Part shown: positions 57,310 to 64,000 of the stretch, in pieces
How the letters are laid out: every line of letters begins with the position of its first letter
How positions within the stretch are numbered: position 1 is the first letter of the stretch
Position numbers and translations under genes: made by a program
The notes under the pieces: model-generated
What the model was told of the DNA's origin: nothing
Databases searched by the model: none
The model's input: the letters and a program-made list of their open reading frames with translations, nothing else
Assembly (NCBI GenBank): GCA_034440615.1
Contig: JAOTOM010004867.1
Coordinates: 434,001 to 498,000 of the forward strand
DNA: 64,000 nt
From: Ashinkailepas kermadecensis
Lineage: Eukaryota; Arthropoda; Thecostraca; Neolepadidae
Reading direction: 5' to 3'

Positions 57310-58385
57310 CCAACGCAAACCGGTTTCTTCGGTCACCTCCCATTTTTTTCGTTTTCACCAAAACCTGCCCAAATCTGGCCACAGGCGATAATCTGTGATG
57401 AACCATCGTGTATTCTTATTTTATATAATTATATATAATTCTTAATAATCTCGACGGGTTAAAATTCAAGCTGATTTCTTCGATCGCCTTGCATTTTTTT
57501 TGGCTTGCACCCTGACCTACCCAGATCCACTATCAAGGGATAGCCCATGGTGAACCCTCGAGTAGCATTTTGAAACCGGTATATGTCAAGGTCAAACCTC
57601 AAGGTCAAAGGCTAGTTTTAATTTTTCGAAGTCTTCGCGATTCGTCTCTATGGGTTCAATTTGCACCAAGTGGGTGTCATTCGACGTCGCTTGTGCCGTA
57701 TCATAATGTTACAAAATCGAACTAATTTGAAAGGTCAAAGGTCAAACCGACTTCTTTGGTCGCCTCGCATTTTTTTCTTCGCCATAACCTACCCACATAT
57801 GGTATCAAGCAATAGCCTGTGGTGAACCTCGAGTAACATTCCAAACCGGGATATGTCAATGTCACATTGACACATCACATTATAAGAAAAGAGGGCTTGC
57901 TTTTCGGTATTCCAGGGAGGGCTGATCGACGGATTTGGTTGGCAACTGGTTCAGTGTCCAGAGTGCAACCAAGAAGGGCCCCTGTGGCTCATAGTTGCGC
58001 TGATCTTTTATGTTTTTATGTCTTTATGTCTTTATGTCAAACCAGCAGATCGAAGGTTAGCTTAAATTGCACCAAGTCCTCGCGCCTCGTCGCTATGTCT
58101 TCAATTTTCATCAAGTGGGTGCCCTTCGACGTGCCGTGAGGTACTCTAGCAAACTGTTCAGAAATCACGTTAATTTTCAAAGTCAAAGGTCGAACTATTT
58201 TCTTCGATCACCCCGCGTTTCTTCGTTTTCTCCCAAAACTACCCGTGTTTGGAATCAAGAGATCTCACATGAGCAACCCTCGAGTAACATTTCAACCCGG
58301 GACATGTCAGGTCAAGATGAGTTATAATTTTGCAAAGTCCTCGCGTTTCGTCGCTATCGCTTCAATTTGCATTATTACAAGGATT
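57310..58385. repeat. Decayed satellite with monomers of about 280 bp
   Basis: Segments with TTCTTYGRTCRCC next to CAAAGGTC recur at about 57320, 57470, 57747 and 58195, and CCTCGAGTARCATT recurs at 57557, 57827 and 58280. The full spacing between the second and third is about 278 bp. Between 57880 and 58060 an unrelated segment interrupts the series. The AAGGTCAAAGGTC pairs are direct repeats resembling nuclear-receptor half-sites by chance. Confidence 0.7.
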
Positions 58386-58708
58386 CAGTGTAAGTACTAG
58401 GAATACGAGGATCAAATCTACTTTTGTTTGCAGCCGTTGTGATGGCGGGCACTCGTATCCTACATGACTAGGAGCTCCCCCAAGAAATCCGTCATAACCT
58501 GCTCGGACGGCGCTGTCATCGCTGTTTTTTTTTATTTACACTGCCACATTGCTGTTCCGGACATATAAAATATAGAACTTTTTCAAATTGTCCGCTTTCC
58601 ACTTAATGGTTCAACGGAAGTTGTCGAATTTCCAAGAGAAGCCGCACGTGAATGCGCACGATTTTATAACCAGCCGGAGTTCATAACCGCGAGAGAGCAA
58701 TGTTGTAA
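58386..58708. other. Non-coding, nothing recognised
   Basis: AT-rich unique sequence with a T9 run near 58530. Confidence 0.4.
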
Positions 58709-59055
58709 TCAGGGGTGGATTCAGGAATTTTCATGGGGGCACTTGTCTGAAGGGGCGCCATTTCTTTGGAGCGGCGCCACTGCGAAAGCACCTTTCAGCC
58801 TCTGGCTGAAAAATTCGAGGGGGCGGGTTACACTCGGTCCTTCCCGAAGGGACGCCTTTCCTTCCAAAGGTGCCTTTTCTTTCATTCCTTCCAAGGGGGT
58901 GCCTCTGGCTGAAAAATTCGAACGGGTACACCGAAACCTTTTCAGAGGGGCGCCTTTTCCCGGCCGGAGGGATGCCTCCTTCCATGTGGGGGACACATGC
59001 CCTCAGTGCCACACCCTTTATCCGCCCTGGTTGCCATTCCATCGAAATGTGTCCC
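58709..59055. repeat. Transposon-end-like sequence with internal 100-bp duplication
   Basis: CAGGGGTGGATTCAGGAATT followed by TTCATGGGGGCACTTG at 58709 resembles the ends of short DNA transposons common in invertebrates. Inside, CCTCTGGCTGAAAAATTCGA occurs at 58799 and 58903, each followed by GGG/ACGGG, GGTTACAC/GGTACACC and a GGGGCGCC-like block. Both strands have open frames that I do not call genes. Confidence 0.5.
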
Positions 59056-59515
59056 CGTAAAACTGGAAAACATGGGAAATATTGGTGTAAGTCCATATTT
59101 ACTTCAACAATACCATCGTCCAATATTTTCTGTTTTTCCTGCTACAAGAGCGCAAAGTTTAACGTACTTGCATCATTGCTCTATGGTGATTGTGAAATCG
59201 GGCCCAGCATATACGACATAAAGCTAGATGTACATAGGCAGTGATAAGAAGTGAAACTTGCTAATTTTGGCAGAACCTTTTGTGCCCAAAAATATTATTT
59301 TTAACAATGGTAAAACTGAAAACCAGCCATTGAAAATGAAGTGGCTAAAATCCAAGATTTTGTGTGTGTGGGGGGGGGGAGGGTTACGCGGGCTACCCCT
59401 CTATCCTGTCCAAACTTCCCGCGTCCCTGGTTTGTCCCCCCCCCCCAATTTCGAAACCGGGGTTACACCCATGCCGTGCATTGCCGGCAGTGTGCCGGTG
59501 TTCCGCACGTGTGCA
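59056..59515. other. Non-coding; G and C homopolymers
   Basis: Runs of G (near 59370) and C (near 59435) flank TTTCGAAACCGGGGTTAC. No gene seen. Confidence 0.4.
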
Positions 59516-60150
59516 TAGGTGACGGAGTCGGTTACCAGGTGGTGATGTGACGTGGGTGCCGGCCCGGCGGCGTCCTGTCGCGTCAGTCTGCAGTGACGGA
59601 GTCGGTTACCGGGTGGTGACGGGACGTGGGTGCCGGCCCGGCGGCGTCCTGTCGCGTCCTATCGCGTCCTGTCGCGTCAGTCTGCAGTGACGGAGTCGGC
59701 TACCGGGTGGTGACGGGACGTGGGTGCCGGCCCGGCGGCGTCCTGCCGCTGGTGACGGAGTCGGTTACCAGGTGGTGATGTGACGTGGGTGCCAGCCCGG
59801 CGGCGTCCTGTCGCTCGGTTACCAGGTGGTGATGTGACGTGGGTGCCGGCCCGGCGGCGTCCTGTCGCTCGGTTACCAGGTGGTGACGTGACGTGACGTG
59901 ACGTGGTGATGACGTGGGTGCTGGCCCGGCGGCGTCCTGTCGCGTCAGTCTGCAGTGACGGAGTCGGCTACCAGGTGGTGACGTGACGTGACGTGACGTG
60001 GTGATGACGTGGGTGCTGGCCCGGCGGCGTCCTGTCGCGTCAGTCTGCAGTGACGGAGTCGGCTACCAGGTGGTGACGTGACGTGGGTGCCGGCCCGGCG
60101 GCGTCCTGCCGCGTCCTATCGCGTCCTGTCGCGTCAGTCTGCAGTCATGC
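59516..60150. repeat. GC-rich minisatellite with variable units of about 55-90 bp, about 8 copies
   Basis: The core GACGTGGGTGCCGGCCCGGC plus GGCGTCCTGTCGC is joined to linkers containing GTGACGGAGTCGGTTACCAG. Short inner repeats (GACGT, GCGTCCTGTC) vary in number, so unit length changes along the array. Confidence 0.9.
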
Positions 60151-60544
60151 GGCCGGATCACGCGTCACCTGACGGCGCGGCCACCGTGGGAACCGAGAAG
60201 CCGCTACTTCCACGGCAGCCGGCGCCGGAACTGTCACACTGGGCGGCAGGCTCCCGCGCTGGGAAACGTCCCCCCCCCCCCCGACCGCCGGCCGCCCGCC
60301 AGCTGACCGCATTTCCAGGCCTGTTTGTGGACGGACAGTGGCGTTTGTTGCGCGCAAATTGCTGGCTTCGTGTCGGAGTCCCACGCTTCCTGCCCCCATT
60401 GAGGTGCGGCACCGTTACCTTGGCACTGCAGCGAGCAGACGACTTTGCTTATACTCAAATTACTCGCAATTAGACATTGGATGTTGGCAGCGTCCTCGGC
60501 CCGTTAAACGGGACTTGTTTTAGTTGCACAATTTTCCCCCATCA
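60151..60544. other. GC-rich spacer
   Basis: Overlapping frames on both strands in CpG-rich sequence, with a C12 run near 60270. A 131-codon plus-strand frame (60078-60473) starts inside the preceding array and has no domain. Confidence 0.35.
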
Positions 60545-61098
60545 AGTGAGCTTCGGATTTTGGTTGCGATGTGCCTTCAGATTCTGGTTGCGGTTGGCAC
60601 ATCGAGCCACTAGGTGAGCCTGGGGTTCTGGTTGTGGTGTGGCACATCGAGCCACTAGGTGAGCCTCGGGTTCTGGTTGTGGTGTGGCACATCGAGCCAC
60701 TAGGTGAGCCTCGGGTTCTGGTTGTGGTGTGGCACATCGAGCCACTAGGTGAGCCTCGGGTTCTGGTTGCGGTGTGGCACATCGAGCCACTAGGTGAGCC
60801 TCGGGTTCTGGTTGCGGTGTGGCACATCGAGCCACTAGGTGAGCCTCGGGTTCTGGTTGCGGTGTGGCACATCGAGCCACTAGGTGAGCCTCGGGTTCTG
60901 GTTGCGGTGTGGCACATCGAGCCACTAGGTGAGCCTCGGGTTCTGGTTGCGGTGTGGCACATCGAGCCACTAGGTGAGCCTCGGGTTCTGGTTGCGGTGT
61001 GGCACATCGAGCCACTAGGTGAGCCTCGGGCTCTGGTTGTGGTGTGGCACATCGAGCCACTAGGTGAGCCTCGGGTTCTGGTTGTGGTGTGGCTCCTG
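60545..61098. repeat. 45-bp minisatellite, about 12 copies
   Basis: The unit is CGGGTTCTGGTTGCGGTGTG plus GCACATCGAGCCACTAGGTG and AGCCT. TTGCGG and TTGTGG variants are grouped (TTGTGG at both ends). The 45-bp length leaves both strands open. The array is cut off at 61098 inside a CTCCTGGT string. Confidence 0.95.
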
Positions 61099-61800
61099 GT
61101 CAGTGGCGTACCTAGGATTTGCTCGAAGGGGATCGGATTTGGAGGCGACCCACCAACCTCCATTTTTTAAATGTCCCGCATTTCGACCACTATTTTTGTT
61201 TTCAAGTGGGACATTTTATTTATTTCCAATGAAATAATTAATGATCAACTTAATTGTCCTGTGAAGGGGGCCCAATCTAGCAGGACCGTTTCTGTGTTAC
61301 CGGATTTCAATCCTGACTCCCCCATCCTGCTCGAAGGTTTTTCTTTTGATACCCCTTGATAAGTCACATCAAACTGCTGAAATTACACCTATGGAAATCA
61401 TTTAAAAAGGTAACATTTTCCTATTTCAGACATTCCAGTTAACAACGCCAGGGCGCCAGGACGCCAACGTTTGTGCACGTGTACGTGCACGTTTGTGCAC
61501 GTGTGTGCCTTGCGCATTCGGGCATTCGCCACACTTCGTGCGATTCTCCGGTTTCTGCTAGGCTTCCTATGCTTTGCTAATTATTGTCACATGATAATCG
61601 TGTATTTCTCATGGGCCCGGTGTTTTGGGGCCCCAGCGTGATTTTTGGGAACCCCTGCGCGACTTTTCGAGGTCCCGGCGCGAAGTTTTTGAGGCCCCAT
61701 TTATATTTTCAGGGTCCCCGATCTCACTTTTTGGAGCACCCAGCGTCATTTTTTGGGGGGCCCGGCCGACTTTTGGAGCCCCAAATGTGATTTTCAGGGG
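61099..61800. mobile_element. Candidate insertion splitting the array
   Basis: The interval starts CAGTGGCGTACCTAGG, a string seen at the ends of DNA transposons in many invertebrates, directly after array sequence (GTGTGGCTCCTGGT). Array-like GGTGTGGCTCCTGGTTG resumes at about 61808. I could not find a matching inverted end at 61800, so this is position-based inference. The inner part has no transposase frame. Confidence 0.4.
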
Positions 61801-61805
61801 CCCTG
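61612..61805. repeat. Degenerate repeat of about 33 bp, about 6 copies
   Basis: Modules of the form GGGGCCCC...GATTTTT recur: TTTTGGGGCCCCAGCGTGAT, TTTTTGAGGCCCCATTTATA, TTTTTGGAGCACCCAGCGTC, TTTTGGGGGGCCCGG and TTTTGGAGCCCCAAATGTG. Each pairs a T-run with a G/C palindrome. Confidence 0.75.
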
Positions 61806-62242
61806 GATGTGGTGTGGCTCCTGGTTGTGGTGTGGCTCCTGGTTGCGGTGTGGCCCTGGTTCCGGTGTGGCTCCTGGTTGTGGTGTGGCTCCTGGTTGTG
61901 GTGTGGCCCTGGTTGCGGTGTGGATCCTGGTTGCGGTGTGGCCCTGGTTGTGGTGTGGCCCTGGTTGCGGTGTGGCCCTAGTTGCGGTGTGGCTCCTGGT
62001 TGCGGTGTGGCCCTGGTTGCGGTGTGGCTCCTGGTTGTGGTGTGGCCCTGGTTGCGGTGTGGCCCCTGGTTGTGGTGTGGCCCTGGTTGCGGTGTGGCCC
62101 TGGTTCCGGTATGGCCCCTGGTTGTGGTGTGGCCCTGGTTGCGGTGTGGCTCCTGGTTGCGGTGTGGCTCCTGGTTGCGGTGTGGCCCTGGTTGCGGTGT
62201 GGCCCCTGGTTGCGGTGTGGCTCTGGTTGCGGTGTAGCTCAT
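61803..62242. repeat. 17-18-bp minisatellite, about 25 copies
   Basis: The unit is CTGGTTGCGGTGTGGCC or CTGGTTGTGGTGTGGCTC, i.e. the GGTTGYGGTGTGGC core of the 45-bp array without its other half. The last copy reads into GTAGCTCATCGAGCCA, which matches the 45-bp unit's GGCACATCGAGCCA. Confidence 0.95.
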
Positions 62243-62472
62243 CGAGCCAACTGTGATGGTTTGCATCAAGGCTTCCCGATAGTCCGACACGGGTAGGCGG
62301 TCCGTCGCGCCGTGAGCAGTGAGTTGTGGCGCACAATTAGACCTCGGCTGGAAGCCGCCGCACCTGACAGCTCAATTGTCCGCCACTGAATACAAAATGG
62401 ACAAACGAGCGTGCCTGCCGACGACCCACCCAAGCACCAGTATCGCTGCTCTCGGGCGCGCACCGTGGCCGT
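62243..62472. other. Spacer between arrays
   Basis: Unique sequence with no gene or repeat seen. Confidence 0.4.
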
Positions 62473-64000
62473 CTAGTAGTGTCCACTGTCGAGTATCGCC
62501 CGCTGTCGGCAGTGTCCACTGTCGAGTATCGTCCGCCGTCGGCAGTGTCCACTGTCGAGTATCGCCCGCCGTCGGCAGTGTCCACTGTCGAGTATCGTCC
62601 GCCGTCGGCAGTGTCCACTGTCGAGTATCGCCCGCCGTCTAGCAGTGTCCACTGTCGAGTATCGCCCGCCGTCGGCAGTGTCCACTGTCGAGTATCGCCC
62701 GCCGTCGGCAGTGTCCACTGTCGAGTATCGCCCGCCGTCTGCAGTGTCCACTGTCGAGTATCGCCCGCCGTCGGCAGTGTCCACTGTCGAGTATCGCCCG
62801 CTGTCAGTAGTGTTCACTGTCGAGTATCGCCCGCCGTCGGCAGTGTCCACTGTCGAGTATCGCCCGCCGTCGGCAGTGTCCACTGTCGAGTATCGCCCGC
62901 CGTCTGCAGTGTCTACTGTCGAGTATCGCCCGCCGTCGGCAGTGTCCACTGTCGAGTATCGCCCGCCGTCGGCCGTGTCCACTGTCGAGTATCGCCCGCC
63001 GTCTAGCAGTGTCTACTGTCGAGTATCGCCCGCCGTCTGCAGTGTCCACTGTCGAGTATCGCCCGCCGTCTAGCAGTGTCCACTGTCGAATATCGCCCGC
63101 CGTCTAGCAGTGTCCACTGTCGAGTATCGTCCGCCGTCGGCCGTGTCCACTGTCGAGTATCGCCCGCCGTCGGCAGTGTCCACTGTCGAGTATCGCCCGC
63201 CGTCTGCAGTGTCCACTGTCGAGTATCGCCCGCCGTCTGCAGTGTCTACTGTCGAGTATCGCCCGCCGTCTGCAGTGTCCACTGTCGAGTATCGCCCGCC
63301 GTCTGCAGTGTCCACTGTCGAGTATCGCCCGCCGTCGGCAGTGTCCACTGTCGAGTATCGCCCGCCGTCGGTAGTGTCCACTGTCGAGTATCGCCCGCCG
63401 TCGGCAGTGTCCACTGTCGAGTATCGCCCGCCGTCGGCAGTGTCCACTGTCGAGTATCGCCCGCCGTCGGCAGTGTCCACTGTCGAGTATCGCCCGCCGT
63501 CTAGCAGTGTCCACTGTCGAGTATCGCCCGCCGTCGGCAGTGTCCACTGTCGAGTATGGCCGGCGTCGGCAGTGTCTACTGTCGAGTATCGCCCGCCGTC
63601 TGCAGTGTCCACTGTCGAGTATCGCCCGCCGTCGGCAGTGTCCACTGTCGAGTATCGCCCGCCGTCTGCAGTGTCCACTGTCGAGTATCGCCCGCCGTCG
63701 GCAGTGTCCACTGTCGAGTATCGTCCGCCGTCGGCAGTGTCCACTGTCGAGTATCGCCCGCCGTCGGCAGTGTCCACTGTCGAGTATCGCCCGCCGTCGG
63801 TAGTGTCCACTGTCGAGTATCGCCCGCCGTCGGCCGTGTCCACTGTCGAGTATCGTCCGCCGTCGGCAGTGTCCACTGTCGAGTATCGCCCGCCGTCTAG
63901 CAGTCTCCACTGTCGAGTATCGCCCGCCGTCGGCAGTGTCCACTGTCGAGTATCGCCCGCCGTCGGCAGTGTCTACTGTCGAGTATCGCCCGCCGTCTGC
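62473..64000. repeat. 33-bp minisatellite, about 46 copies, runs off the right edge
   Basis: The unit is GTGTCCACTGTCGAGTATCG plus CCCGCCGTCGGCA. Variants include a TCTAGCA linker (34 bp), TCTGCA, TCGGTA and GTCTACTG. Combinations of variants recur in the same order at a distance, showing block duplication. The 33-bp unit leaves both strands open over hundreds of codons, broken only where 34-bp units occur. This is the longest array in the window. Confidence 0.95.

Noticed and set aside
57590..57760. AAGGTCAAAGGTC nuclear-receptor response elements
   Set aside because: They are part of a decayed satellite monomer and recur with it, so function is not implied.
60504..61170. 219-codon minus-strand and 199-codon plus-strand repeat proteins
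   Set aside because: They are products of the 45-bp unit with both strands open.
62473..63943. Long repeat proteins on both strands (11-residue units)
   Set aside because: The 33-bp unit has no stop in these registers and both strands are equally open. There is no start, splice or expression evidence.

Overview
The window looks like a piece of a repeat-rich nuclear genome from an invertebrate animal. I infer this from non-LTR retrotransposons of the Jockey and CR1 types, a remnant that resembles the RAG1/Transib group of DDE recombinases, a tRNA-derived SINE, a long GC-rich exon ending in a consensus 5' splice site, long dinucleotide microsatellites, and the absence of any bacterial gene organisation. 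An arthropod, perhaps a crustacean, is a guess. Nothing here fixes the species.

The dominant feature is tandem repetition. About forty different tandem arrays with unrelated units of roughly 11 to 71 bp (plus one decayed satellite of about 280 bp) cover by my count about 20 kb, nearly a third of the window. Many long open frames are by-products of these arrays: a unit length divisible by three keeps a frame open on both strands, and other lengths rotate through all frames without meeting a stop. I do not call those frames genes.

Layout. 1-3 kb: a 28/29-bp array, a decayed Jockey-type LINE tail and a 57-bp array with higher-order structure. 3-9 kb: AT-rich, mostly non-coding, with a tRNA-headed SINE, an inverted partial copy of it and a diverged 320-bp duplication. 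9-11.7 kb: a minus-strand Jockey-type LINE whose RNase H domain has been replaced by sixteen copies of a 60-bp repeat. 12-26.6 kb: a CA/TA/TG palindromic microsatellite and about a dozen minisatellites, ending in a very CpG-rich region. 27.2-28.75 kb: the best host-gene candidate, a 520-codon first coding exon with an upstream in-frame stop, good start context and a GTGAGT donor. A phase-compatible candidate second exon lies at 29.3 kb. 30-36 kb: more minisatellites. 38.2-39.6 kb: the RAG1-like remnant on the minus strand. 41.05-46.66 kb: a nearly full-length but broken Jockey-type LINE on the plus strand. 46.8-54.1 kb: twelve different arrays almost back to back. 54.8-57.1 kb: a minus-strand CR1-type LINE with an intact 756-codon reverse transcriptase frame. 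57.3-64 kb: a decayed satellite, transposon-end-like sequences and several arrays, the last running off the right edge.

The genes do not form a pathway. One host gene (mostly outside the window or in long introns) sits among selfish elements. The most informative relationships are between transposons and minisatellites: at 9.7-10.7 kb an array appears to have grown out of LINE coding sequence, and at 61.1 kb an insertion appears to split an array.
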